Shown here piece by piece: positions 11,631 to 23,300 of a stretch of 64,000 nt of DNA (the first letter of the stretch is position 1; each line of letters opens with the position of its first letter). The translations under genes were made by a program, and so were the position numbers. Origin of the DNA: Alisma plantago-aquatica (taxonomy: Eukaryota; Streptophyta; Magnoliopsida; Alismatales; Alismataceae); NCBI GenBank assembly GCA_963693085.1, contig OY856409.1:1615181711-1615245710 (forward strand), written 5' to 3'. The notes beneath the pieces are model-generated. The model was not told the DNA's origin. It did no database searches and saw nothing but the letters and a program-made list of their open reading frames with translations.

Positions 11631-12900
11631 CTATTTCCTAACATAAGCTTCACAACCCCAAATCTTTAACATAGACAAATTGGGACAATTCCCATTCCAT
11701 ATCTTATATGGTGTCTTTTGAACCGATTTGGAAGGTACGCGGTTAAGTGTAAACATTGCAGTTTCAAGCGCATATCCCCAGAATGATATTGGAAGTTCAG
11801 CTAAACTCATCATTGATCGTACCATGTCTAATAATGTACAATTCCTTTTTTCTGACACACCATTATGTTGTGGTGTACCAGGTGGAGTCCATTGTGATAC
11901 AATACCATGGTCTCTCAGAAGGTCCTCAAACTCTTGGCTTAAGTATTCACCACCTTGATTTGAATGGAGTGCTTTAATATTCTTACCAAGTTGCTTCTCT
12001 ACTTCATTCATGAAAGTCTTGAACATTTCAAGAGTTTCTGATTTGTGTTTCATAAGATATACATAGACATACTACTGAGGTCATCAGTGAAGGTAATGAA
12101 GTATTGATAGCCTCGTCTAGAATTTGATCTAAAAGGTCCACATACATCAGTATGTATGAGCCCTAGTGGATCACGGGCTCTCTCACTGTGTCCAGTGAAG
12201 GGAGTCTTGGTCATCTTCCCTAATAAACATGCCTCACATGTCTCTAATGATTCAAAATCAAAAGATTCTATATAACCATCCTTATGGAATCTAGATATGC
12301 GCTTCTCGTTTATGTGCCCAGGACGACAATTCCATAAGTATGTTTTGTTTGAGTTGTCAAGTTTTAGCCTTTTTGTATTTACATTGTATATGCTAGTCTC
12401 AAGTTCTAATAAGTAGATATCATAAGACATAGGGGCATTGCCATAAAAGATCTCATCTTTAGAAATAGAAACCATTCCATTCTTAATGTGAAATTCAAAT
12501 CCACTCTTGTCCATACAAGATACAGAAATAATATTTCTATTAATGGCAGGTACATAATGGCAATTTTCTAATTCTATTACAAGGACCATAGGCAAAGAGA
12601 AACTAATAACTCCAACTACATTGGCAGCAACTCTTGCTCCATTGGCGACCCACATATCGACTTGGCCCTTTCGTAAAGGCCTATTTCTTATCAGATCCTG
12701 CATATTAGAACATATGTGAGATCCACATCTGGTATCCAGTAACCATGATGAAGAAGTATTTAAGTTTATCTCAATAATGTATATACCTGAAGTGGAGATC
12801 TCTATCCCCTACTTCTTCTTCCTCAGTTACTCCAGGTAGAGAGGACTGATTCTTTTCCAATGTCTAGCCTGGTGACAATGGTGACAACTTCCTTCTTTGG
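11631..12900 (-). pseudogene. Copia protease and integrase
   Basis: Starts after the gag zinc knuckle. The protease active site reads LDTRCGSH where DTG is expected, so Gly is replaced by Arg. GAG-pre-integrase and integrase follow: WNCRPGHINEKRISRF, CEACLLGKMTKTPF, LIHTDVCGPF (first catalytic Asp), then HSNQGGEYLSQEF where Asn replaces the second catalytic Asp, and PQHNGVSEKRN with the Glu. The frame changes near 12050, then again before 11295. Integrase would insert the DNA copy; two active-site changes argue it is dead. Confidence 0.9.
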
Positions 12901-13636
12901 AGATCCCACCTTTAGCTTTGAGCGTAGATGACTTTGGCTTTTGCCTAGATTTAGAACCTTTCTTAGCCTTTCATTTACCTTTTGGCTTTCCCTTTGTCTT
13001 GTTGATCATCATCATAGACTTGGGCTTGTGTTTCTTCATTTGTGCTTCAGTTGTCCTCAACATGCCCAACAATTCTGACAATGGTTTGTCAAGATTGTTC
13101 ATGTTGTAGTTCATGACAAAATGACTATATGATTTAGGCAATGATTCTAGAATCACATCAGTGGCCAACTCTTGACCTAGGGGAAATCCAAGCTTGGATA
13201 GGCTTTCCATGTACCCAATCAAAGTGAGTATATGAGTGCCAACTGAGTCTCCCTCTTTCACCTTGCTCCTGAACATGGCCTTGGAGACATCATATCTCTC
13301 CTGTCTTGCTTGATGTTGATACATGTTCTTGAGATGTGTTACCATCTCCATGACATTCATGTTCTCATTCTGCTCTTGCAACTCATAGTTCATTGAGCAC
13401 AACATCAGGCACTTGACATCTACAGCATCATCAAGGTGCTTCTTGTAAGAATCCTTTTCAGCCTTGGGTGCATTTACGGCAGGTTCCACTAGCTCTGGTG
13501 TTTCAAGGACATAGAGCTTACGCTCATGTGTGAGAACAATTCTCAGTGTCCTAAACCAGTTTTGAAAGTTGGTTCTGGTAAGTTTGTCCTTCTTAAGGAC
13601 CGATCACAATGAGAAAGTGTGAGTGTTGTTTGCCAT
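12901..13636 (-). pseudogene. Copia gag
   Basis: The ATG at 13634-13636 gives MANNTHTFSL, then an in-frame TGA at 13604-13606; the frame stays open after it. Downstream are the UBN2-type gag text (ELLGMLRTTEAQMKKH) and a zinc knuckle CHHCHQARHWKR just below 12900, in which the last Cys is lost. Gag forms the virus-like particle and binds RNA. Confidence 0.88.
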
Positions 13637-14430
13637 TTGTACAAAAGAAAAGGTTTGCATTTAGTCCAAAACATTTTGACTTGTAAAGATTTGATAAACG
13701 AGATTAATTAGGCCTTTAATTAATTACGCTCCCACTATTTTATTCAAATTGATAGCCCTCACTATCAACTCAAAATATTGTAGCGTACAACCTTCTAGTG
13801 AGCAAAGATCCAAAATAATTGGATCAATGCCCATCCAACGTCGGCGTCAAAGACCAAATACTAAGGTAGGAAACTTTTGCCAATTACATCATATGAAACT
13901 CTTGGATAGACGATCATGCACAACTCCTAGCCATGATGCATCTGTGTGCCTCTAGGTACTTGATCCTATCAAGGTTCCCTACTTAAGTCCAACCCATTAG
14001 CCAACACGATGAGTGTGCACCCTGCGGAGGCAGACCCACACACCCACCATCACACTTCCACGAGACAGACAGTGTACCATACGGAGGCATGCCCACACAT
14101 AGTCAGTCAAGCTTTTCATGTGTGTTGCATTATGGAAGGCAACTAAAACTTAATATTATTAATTGAGGGGTTTTACTAATACATATACATATCCAAACAC
14201 CACATACTTATAGTATGTATCATATACTACTATATTCACAACCACAAACAATAGACATGCAATCGGAAATACAAATACATCGGTTATGGCCATACTATTG
14301 TAATCCTTTGGAGAAACAAAGGATTACGGTCCACCTATGGTCTTATGCATCTCATGCAACAACACCTGTGAATCAACCTGTAAGGATTAGCATTACAATG
14401 AACAACTTCATGGATGCTCCGTGAGGTTGG

Positions 14431-14580
14431 AACTTCAAGTTGCTTCTTGGAATTGGATCTTCATGTTGCTTCTCCATGGACGCTCATTGGAGTTGAATCT
14501 TCAGGTTGCTTCTTGGAATTGGATCTTCATGGTGCTTCTCCATGGACGCTCATTGGAGTTGGATCTTCAAGTGGCCTCCT
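14431..14580. repeat. 66-base tandem repeat in the copia leader
   Basis: Two full units and a partial third: TTGCTTCTTGGAATTGGATC recurs at a 66-base step (for example from 14440 and 14506), as does CTCCATGGACGCTCATTGG. Chance open frames run through it. Confidence 0.85.
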
Positions 14581-14989
14581 TACATCAAGTTTACAAAGAC
14601 TAAAGCTAATCCTATCTCAATTACATCATATGAGTACAAATATAAAGGGAAAGAATTAATTACACTTTGAAATAAGAGATGAGGCATGGCATGCAAGCCA
14701 AATACTTTATACAATAGATCCATGTACAACCATTATACATCCATAGAATTCTCAAACAAACATGCCCAGAAGATTCACAACCACATTCATTCACAACATT
14801 CACAAAAGGGGATACTAGGCCATAATCGTGCATGCATTCACCACATAAAATAGATTTTAAAGGTGACGTGTATGATATCATAGGTATATCTACATATGTG
14901 TATATACATATTCAAATTGCAGTACTTTTAATGCGGGACATTCCCTATTAACTAAATTTTTGACTCCCACACAGACTATGCAGGGTACA

Positions 14990-15066
14990 CAGGGGCAGCG
15001 CCCTGGTCAGTGGGCGGGGGTCAAGGGGAGGCCACCCCTCGTGGGTCTCAGGGGCAGAGCCCCTGA
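14990..15066 (-). promoter_or_regulatory. Three GC-rich stem-loops in the copia leader
   Basis: CAGGGGCAGCGCCCTG (14990-15005), GGGGAGGCCACCCC (15025-15038) and CAGGGGCAGAGCCCCTG (15049-15065) are each near-perfect inverted repeats in an AT-rich background. By analogy with retroviral leaders they could help RNA dimerise or be packaged; that role is inference. Confidence 0.5.
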
Positions 15067-15280
15067 AAGGTCTATGGAATTTTACTTCCATGCACTTAGG
15101 AAAATCAATATTTTCCATAGTCGACCCCGTATGAAACATCAAAAATAGAACCCTGCGACGTATGTGGAATTAGGTTTAGATTTTCACATTAGTAGAATTA
15201 ATTCGCATCGTATGTAACAAAGAAAAAGTATGGAGTGATTCGATCGTATCGAAATGATTCCAAATATGTTGTAGATCGAC

Positions 15281-15296
15281 GTTGCTCTGATACCAC
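15281..15296 (-). other. Copia primer-binding site
   Basis: On the minus strand TGGTATCAGAGCAAC, complementary to initiator methionine tRNA, one base from the 5' LTR end. It fixes the element's orientation. Confidence 0.92.
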
Positions 15297-16013
15297 TATT
15301 GGGTTTTGTGGAGAAAACATGTGCGGCAGAAGCAACAAAAAAATTCCATGCAACCCGAAACAGGATCTCGTCGACAACAGTGTATTCAGAAGGAGTGTTT
15401 GTGGGATATACCTTATCGCGAGAGTCTGGCGATGTCCCACTGCAGAACGGTGTGCAACGCTACTGACCTACATGAATGGAACTTCTCTCCTGTTCGTTGA
15501 GTGCATCGTAGGAAGATCGGGCATCGTTTCTTTGTGTGGTGATGTACGCTGCTCGTATCGCATACAGATGGTCATAGACGTCCTCTGAGCGTAGGTGTCT
15601 CAGCATCTACGTATCTACTTTGTCCATGTGGATGGACTAGAACTCCACGTCGTGCTTCCCAAGCTGGCGGGAGGGAGTCGTCTTTGTGCGGCGATGTGCT
15701 AGCGTCGCGATGCTCTCCTTTCTCTCTTGAGGATGGTGATGGATAGGGTTTATGTACGTGAGTGTAAACTGAAAAGTCTCTTTCAATATCTTATATAGAT
15801 ATCGGTCGTCAAGCCCCTTTAAATAGGAGACGAGAGGAAGTAGGGTTTCCTAAACCCATTGGTAAATAGAAACATTGCATTAATTAAAATGCTCATGGAT
15901 TAATTAGAATATTCTGGAATTAATTAATTAACCAAATAATCACATTAATTGATTAATTAATATCTGACTCCATGCAATCGCTCAGGATGACTCTATGGGC
16001 ACATATACCAACA
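15297..16013 (-). repeat. Copia 5' LTR
   Basis: Pairs with 7811-8530. Minus-strand TATA-like box at 15790-15798. It ends CCAACA followed by the TSD TTGAT. Confidence 0.93.
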
Positions 16014-16018
16014 TTGAT
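16014..16018. repeat. Right TSD of the copia element (TTGAT)
   Basis: Matches 7806-7810. Confidence 0.9.
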
Positions 16019-17105
16019 TGGCTTGCCTTCCATGATGCTCCACATGACATGGAGGTCCATTATGGTCATGTTTCTCGTGTCCTTCCTGAAGAATAGGGTG
16101 TTGGAGAAGATTTTGTGTGCTACACACATGAACCCAGAGTGCATCATGGTAGCTTTTGACTACCCTGAGTTGTAGTGCCTTTCTCCTAATAATTTCTCCC
16201 ACTTATGATTGGTGAGAAAGCATCTTACTTTCTGTCTCTTTTTTCTCTATTGGCTCTTTCTGCTTGTTCATCAGAGTTTGTGAAAATGGAATGGAGCCAC
16301 TTCTCAATGAGTATATATATCTTTTTTGACCATTTGCACTTCTAATTGATAGTGTCTCCCGCACTCATTTGCCTCTTACTTTATTACCAGTAGTTTCTTT
16401 AGGGATGACATTATCTCCATAGTGAGTTCGTTATAGGAGATGTGCTTATTGAATCTAATTTTGTAAATCTTAATTTTATTGAAGCTCTCCTTTACTCTTT
16501 GATATATTCCCAACTCTCTAGGGTAGTCACTTCTTCAAACCTTGTGGCCTTAACATTTTTTTATTGAATATATGGCCCAAGAAATCCATGTGTTCGTCAT
16601 CTCTGGGTAGGAAATAAGTATCAGGTCACTCCTTATAAACTATGTTCATCATTGGTGGAACAGTCCTAGTGAGAACTACAATAGTGGTGGTGACTTTCGG
16701 TTGAAGCTCTACTTGGTCCTTAGTTTGGTCTTTGGTTGATGTCTTTGCCACCTTACTTGGTCTATCTTGGGGAGGAGGACTTAGTGCCCTCCTCTTCTTG
16801 GTATGTTGGACCTCTATAGAAGGTGTGTATTCAGAGGTCTCAGTCCTAGCGCATTCTTCAAAACTAGAAGATTCATCAGGAATTGGCTCAGCTAGCATTT
16901 TGTGCCTATCTACTTCTGGCCTTGCTCTGATTCTTTAGGGAGTAGGGTCCCCTTGGATCTTGATATAATCAACCATTTCATCTTTTATTTTTTTCATTAT
17001 GTCCATTTCTTCCTGGGTCATTGTGGCCCTAATTTTCTTGGTTTTGCTTTCTTGGCAGACCAGTCCTTTGTTGACTCCTTGTTTTGTGTCTATATTATGT
17101 GCCAT
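16019..17105 (-). pseudogene. A1 ORF2, N-terminal part
   Basis: ATG at 17103-17105 starts MAHNIDTKQGVNKG; an in-frame TAA lies at 16935-16937, and the same frame continues through 16626-16898 (acidic, Ser/Pro/Lys-rich). Lower down are the Athila ORF-1-like YFLPRDDEHMDFLGHIFNK and, at 15953-16147, MHSGFMCVAHKIFSNTLFF...MWSIMEGKP, similar to family text around HPFVRVLHRMICTTLFG in A2. The copia insertion cuts it just after GKP. A minus-strand TATA-like box lies at 17199-17206. Confidence 0.65.
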
Positions 17106-17198
17106 TTTAATCATTGGTTTCTATGTAGATGTTGGTGTATCTCTTGCAGGGTTAGCTCGACAATTAATCTCAAATTTTAGACTGGTGCAAGTATATGA

Positions 17199-17206
17199 TT
17201 ATATAG
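17199..17206 (-). promoter_or_regulatory. TATA-like box before A1 ORF2
   Basis: Minus-strand CTATATAA, about 95 bases before the ORF2 ATG (17105) and just below the repeat array 17230-18570. It is placed as an internal promoter would be. Only the sequence and spacing support this. Confidence 0.4.
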
Positions 17207-17229
17207 ATATGGTTGTCAAAGGAGCATAA

Positions 17230-18570
17230 AACTCAATGGTTTTTATAGGGAGGTATACAGTTGATGGTTTGCCTAGAAATACTACATGTCGATTATTTTT
17301 ATAAGGTGTCTACCTATCAATGGTTTCACCTAGGAGATAGATAATTGATGGTTAGCCTGAGAAAGATGTCAATTGATGGTTTTACCTGGCCACCTAGTAG
17401 GTCATAAAATCGATGGTTCCTCATGCAAATAGCAATCGGTGATCTGATGGTTTGCTAAAGAAGATGGCAAATGCAAAGAACATATGGTTTCATGTAGTAA
17501 TCGATGATGAAATTTGGTTAGTGGCAACTAATGATTGGTGGGGAGAGAGAGTGAATAATTGATGGTACCCCAATACCTTGGGATAGAAGCCAAAAAGGCA
17601 GAAAGGGATGGCGGGAGGAAGTAGAAGGTGGAAATCACTGGAATTAGGGTATCAATCTAGGGGGGGACAAAGTCCAGAGGTATTTGGGAAAATTAAAATG
17701 AAAAGGATAATAGGGACGATTACCCACTGCTGACGTCGAATGGTTCCCATGATGCTCTGGCTTCTTTTATAGGCCATCCAAATCTTGTGTTCATCGGGGC
17801 TAGACACTTTTTGATATCTCAGTCATGATCATCTCGTCGAGCTCTATGTGTTTTTTGTATGCCAAATAAGTCTTCTTCTGGTTTGCTTGGCTATCGACGT
17901 CTAGAAATCAAAGACAATGAGTGTCCTCTAATGGTTTTAGATTATTCGCCTTAATTCTGGGAGATTACGTTCTAGGGTTTAATGCCTCTATATAATTATA
18001 TAAGGTACTGGCCCCCTCCTTGATTTTATAGCACCGAGTCGAGTGGCGGTGGGCCTTTCGCAACCATCAGATGTGACATCACACATTCTGATGGTTATAC
18101 AGGTTATCTTCTTCTAATGGTTTTGTTGTATAGAGGATCTAATGGTTCTCCTAAGCTCAAGATCCAATGGCTTGATAGTTCTTTACTTTTATCATCCAAT
18201 GGTTGTTAGTTCATGAGTCTATCGATGGCTCAGTACAGCATGTGATTTGATAGTTAGATGGCTTACGTCTACCAATGGGTGTCCTAGATGTCGATTTTCC
18301 TATAGATCTACTAGCCTTAAAGAATCGATGATTCAGCAAACTCAATGATTTCTCTTGTGCCATAGCTACTGATGGTTTCATTGGACTTTGAAACATGATG
18401 GCTTGGATGACTTAGTCATTCAATGGATTCATTAGAGTTGTAGAATCATATGGAGTCTCGGGATTGGTCTTTTTGTCTTTTGATGGTTCCACTAGGTTCC
18501 ATAACCCTTTTGCTAGTCTGCATAAAATTGATGGCTTGAGTTAGGTTGAACCCAATGCTCTTTTCATGAA
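17230..18570. repeat. A1 array of ATYGATGGTT-type short repeats between pol and ORF2
   Basis: Roughly twenty or more diverged copies of a core like TTGATGGTT / AATCGATGG scattered at intervals of about 30-80 bases (for example near 17260, 17350, 17385, 17410, 18190, 18240, 18330). The same core occurs in dyad form in the A1 LTRs as CCATCGGTT and AACCGATGG. No coding region is evident. A2 has an array in the same place. Confidence 0.6.
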
Positions 18571-18806
18571 CCGATGTTCCATGCATAACAGGCAAAGATC
18601 TTACATTCTCACTAACGTTATTCTATGTACACCAGAAAATAGGAAGCGTAGGCAACCTGATAGTGAATAAATAAAACCAAGGACAGATATTAGCAAAATC
18701 TAGTTACTGAGAAATAAAACAAACTAAAAATTCAAGAATACATATTAAAAAGTATTTGGGCTACCTCCTAAGAAGAGCTAATTTATAGTCTTTAGCTTGA
18801 CTCTAA

Positions 18807-20199
18807 TTAAGTAGCTTCTTCAACTTCTACGGGTGGTGTAGATGGTGGTTCATCCAATTGAACCTCAACCCTTCTGGTGAAAGCTTCATCTTTGTAATAT
18901 AATTTCACTCCATGACCATTCATAGGGAAGGTCCCTATCTTTTTACTAAAAAGCTCCGTCATCCCTAATGGATATATTTTTGACACCGTATAGAGTCCTG
19001 ACCAATATTGATTTTAAATTTCTAGGGAAAATATAATTCTTGAGTTGAATAGAAGAAACTTGTCTCCTTCGGACATATCTTTTCTTTTTAAATGGGCATC
19101 ATGACACACCTTAGTTCTTTGTTTATAAATCCTGGAGTTTTCATAGCCATGGAGCCTAAGCTCCTCTAATTCCTATAATTGCAAGATTCTCTTCTTGTCT
19201 GCTAATCGTGGGTCCATATTCATGAATTTGATTGCCCAAAAAGGTCTTGTGCTCAAATTCAACTGGTAAATGGTATTCTTTACCATATATAAACCTATAG
19301 GGAGTGGTCCCTATAGGAGTCTTGTAGGTAGTATGGTATGCCCACAGAGCATCATCAAGCTTCATCAACTAATCTTTTTTTTCCTCTCGAGTGTCTTTTC
19401 AGAATCTATTTAATCTGCCTATTTGAAACCTCAACTTGGTCCAAGGTTTGTGGGTGGTAAGGGGTGGCAACTTTGTTCCTTACTCCATATTTCTTTAGCA
19501 ATGTTGCAAACTGTCTTTTTGCAAAGTGGGATCCCTCGTCACGAATGATGGTGTATGGGACACCATTTATGCGGAAGATGATCTTCTCTAAAAATCTTAT
19601 CATGGCTTTTGAGTCACAATTGGGTTTGTTACTGCTTCCACCCACTTGGATGCATAATCCACTACAACCAAAATGTATCGGTTTCCTTGTGATTAGGGGA
19701 AAGATCCCATATAATATATTCCCCAAACGTCAAAAATCTCAATTTTGATCCAATTAGACATAGGCATCTTGTTCCTCTTTGATATGTTTCAAGTGTGTTG
19801 ACACTCTTTGCAAGACTTGACATATGCATGTGCATCCTTAAACATATTAGGCCAATAAAAGTCAGATTACATAATTTTGGTGGCTATTCTGTCTATGACT
19901 AAATGCCCACCATAAGGTGGAGAGTGGAACTCATGAAGGATTTGTGGCACTTCTTCTTCTAGATTGCATCTGTGGTATATATTATCAGCATGCCTTTTAA
20001 ATCATAGTGGGTCATCCCAGTATTAGTTTTTCATATCAGAAAATAGCTTCTTCACATTGTATGTAATTTTTGGAAACAATTGTCGGCAAGTAGGTAATTT
20101 CATATATCAACAAACCATGGTACTTTTGGTTTGAGGGTCCTTGCCATCATCAGAGCTTCATTCGGGTAATGGCCATTGATTAGTAGTGAGTCATTGTTG
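18807..20199 (-). pseudogene. A1 integrase, 3' part of pol
   Basis: Continues pol after the 20205-28648 insertion. Motifs are [21 protein letters not shown] (second catalytic Asp region), [19 protein letters not shown] (Glu region) and DALWAYHTTYKTPIGTTPYR. The C-terminal domain runs to a TAA at 18807-18809 through SGLYTVSKIYPLGMTELF and FPMNGHGVKLYY. Frame changes and stops are present. The nearest similar sequence in the window is the A2 integrase. Confidence 0.88.
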
Positions 20200-20204
20200 G
20201 TTAC
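20200..20204. repeat. Left TSD GTTAC
   Basis: Matches 28649-28653, directly outside the LTRs. Confidence 0.9.
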
Positions 20205-23200
20205 TGTGACGGCCTCACTTTTTAGCATCCCCCAATTAAGGAAATTCCAAAAAGATGAGTCATTACCTAAAATTCCCAAGGATCCAGATTTAACCCAATA
20301 ACAAATAATAGTAAATAATTTTCATTAATTCAAATATTGATGATCATCTAAGGAGTTACATGAATTCTTATCATAAAAAAACTATACATATGAGATGAAG
20401 TAACTATCTAATCCTCCTTACAAGTTATTTGTAATGTCTTCAAGTAATTTTATATATCCATCATATATTGATGTCTTCATATTTAGCATGTATCTAAAAC
20501 ACTGTGAAAATAAAAGCATGAATTAGTATATTGTTATATCATGTACATGGGATGCATGCAAAAGTGTGCAAGTAAAATAACAACATATATTCCATCAAAA
20601 ACTTGCAAATAAGAATTGGCAATTTCTTCACATTATCTTTCTTTATGTGATACTCATAGTGGAATTATAATTGAACATAATGTAAATAAACATCCAATAT
20701 TTTAGTTGTTCAATCCTCATGGAACTACTCGGCAAACACTAGCAAACTAATGTGGATAGTCATAATCATAACCACGTACCTTAGTGGTGATCCATGTAGA
20801 TTGTACAATTATAATTCAAGTGATCAATATGTAATCTACATGTATGTAAATCCTGAAGTGTCACCATCACATTAATTAGATTAAACTCTACTCGGTCCTA
20901 ACCTAGGGTTTAGAGTTGTCTCAGTTTTAGGATATGGAATAAGGGGGTGCAAACCCTAATTCCATCGCACAATTCTTTGTTGAAGTTATTAATCTACATT
21001 AGACATCATGTAACCCTAATTACTAGATCCATCTTATTCTTTTATTATGATCACCTAGATTCATTTATGGTTATTAACAACATAGAAAGATATGACCTTT
21101 AACCCTAATTATTCATATACATGGTTATATACTTTAGATATCCTAATTATCACCATTATTATAAAGATCACATTGGATTATTATCATATTCAGCAATATC
21201 ATATTATTCAATAGATTATAACATGAGTAAAAGTATTTAAGGTATTCAACACCTATATTATCATTTCTGGGTTTCCATTTACTAAACTTCATTTTAACAC
21301 ATATTTAGCACTACTTTTGTGGTTGTTGTTAGAATTGGTTCTCAACCATATTTTATTCATGTTCCTCTTATTTAAATATCACCATTATTATCAAGATCAC
21401 ATTGGATTATTATCATATTCCACAATATCACATTATTCAATAGATTATAACATGAGTAAAAGTATTTAAGGTATTCAACACCTATATTATCATTTCTGAG
21501 TTTCCAGTTACTAAATTTCATTTTAACACATATTTAGCACTACTTTTGTGGTTGTGGTTAGAATTGGTTCTCAACCATATTTTATTCATGTTTCTCTTAT
21601 TTTCCTGATCGATTTAATACATAATTTCATTATGATCTGATTTGTGGTTTAATTATTACATTGTCCACAAGATAATTAAATTTAGGCCAATAGAGAACCG
21701 CCATGTCAATGACTTATACCTCTCTTTATCCGTTACCTTTTCTTTTTCTTCTCTGGGCTCATAGATCTCAGCTTGGATCCATTAGCATGGTTACTTGGAT
21801 CTAGGTGTTCCTACTCGTCTTCTCTGACATGGAGTCTTGTGTTGTGCCCCCAATTTCTCTGAGAGAATAGGGCACCAAGGAATCTGATGTCTGGCGACCA
21901 CCCCCATCCATGATGGCAACCCATAGAGTAGCAAAGGTGACGAGTCTGCCTCCCCAACCTCACGATGGCCGTGACTTGGCTTCAGGGTGAGACTTGTATC
22001 ACACTTGTGTGGAGACACTGCTACCACCAGCAGAGGCCATGTCATTGCTCATGGAGCAAAGGACCAGACCAACAGGAGAGGCTAAGGTGTCACGGTGATC
22101 TCCATGTTCTCTTAGTTGTGTTTCCCCCTCTCAGTTTCATGAAGGCTCTTCTAATTAGTATATATATTTAGGGGTTCCTATTTCTTTATTAATGGAGTGT
22201 CAACTCCATAGTTTAATTAGAGGAAGTCCCAACTCCTCACAAAAATAGGAACAAGTAGGGATGATTGAATTTGAAATTAATTCGTAAATTCAATGGAAAG
22301 GTTTCCTGAAGCGTTAGGATTCTCAGTAGGGAAAGGGGTGTCAAGGTGGTTTGGGGTCATTGTTGTCAACTTTCCAAGTCTGGCCAGAGGAGGTAGACAA
22401 CCTCCAAACCATAGATCTTTGGAACCATGTGTCAATAGGTTGTGTGACACATCAATGGGCCAGACCCAAGGTTTCCTTATCTAAAAAAGTGTGACAAATG
22501 TTATAACTAAACAATAACCTCTCACTTTATGGAAATCTATAAAATCCATAACTCTCTCCCTCCACCAATTCACCCCAAATTTTAAGGGAATACTTTTAAA
22601 GATTAAATATCATTATGGGAAAGATTTCATGTCAAAAGGATATTTTTGGATGCCCCTTTTTCTCTCTCTTATAAAAGGAACATAATTCATTTATTTCAAG
22701 TAGATCCCTCTATCTTTATGAATTTCTCTAGGCCACTAGAAACATCCTTTTTCTATGAAACTTGGATGGGAATTCATTAAAGTCTTTCCCAACCTTAATC
22801 AATTTTGTGGGATTTATTAGAATAACATTTATGCATGAAACTTTCTTCTTTAGTAAATTCTTAATTTAGTTACCCATTGCACATGGAGAGTCCCTTTTCT
22901 CTCAAATTCTAGGATTCTCTTCTTGTCATTATAATCTCCAAGCATGCCAAAAGTTAGACCGAGATAATATTATTTATTTCCCCAAACATTACGTTGCCAT
23001 ATTTGGCTAGATAATTATTATTTTAATATTTTCTTTTGGAAAATTGCACATTATCTCATATTTCTATTATTAAACAATTCATAAAGCCACTATTTATTTA
23101 TTTTTGCTCAAAATCTCCTATTTCATTAATTTGTGCCACAAGGAAATATTTGCAAAGCAAATAGTCTCATGGGCCTCACTTGGACCATGGGTTGCACTCA

Positions 23201-23300
23201 TGCCACAAAGTGGAATTTATCATATTAATAATTAACATTGGGAAAATTACAAATCAATTCATTTATATAATTCAATTTTACCATAGTTGAAGATATTACA
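20205..23300 (-). repeat. 3' LTR of the non-autonomous Tekay-like element
   Basis: Starts TGTGACGGCC and ends ATATTACA. It is 3096 bases against 2864 in its partner; the difference is a 229-base tandem duplication at 21149-21606 that the partner lacks. Confidence 0.92.
21149..21606. repeat. 229-base tandem duplication inside one LTR
   Basis: ATCACCATTATTAT begins at 21149 and again at 21378, each time followed by the same text through ...GTTCTCAACCATATTTTATT. The partner LTR has one copy (about 26758-26990). The duplication therefore arose after insertion. Confidence 0.9.

Larger units (their letters stand above)
13640..15280 (-). other. Copia 5' leader (non-coding)
   Basis: A long untranslated leader of about 1.6 kb between the primer-binding site and gag. 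It holds a tandem 66-base repeat (14431-14580) and three GC-rich hairpins (14990-15066). No coding region is credible here. Confidence 0.65.
7811..16013 (-). mobile_element. Ty1/copia retrotransposon with both LTRs, TSD TTGAT
   Basis: An 8.2-kb minus-strand element. LTRs 7811-8530 and 15297-16013 are co-linear and about 720 bases each; the ends read TATTGGG...CCA(A/T)CA on the plus strand. TTGAT flanks both sides (7806-7810 and 16014-16018). Gene order gag, protease, integrase, RT, RNase H is that of Ty1/copia. It interrupts A1 ORF2. Stops and two frame changes show it is inactive. I do not assign a clade. Confidence 0.93.
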
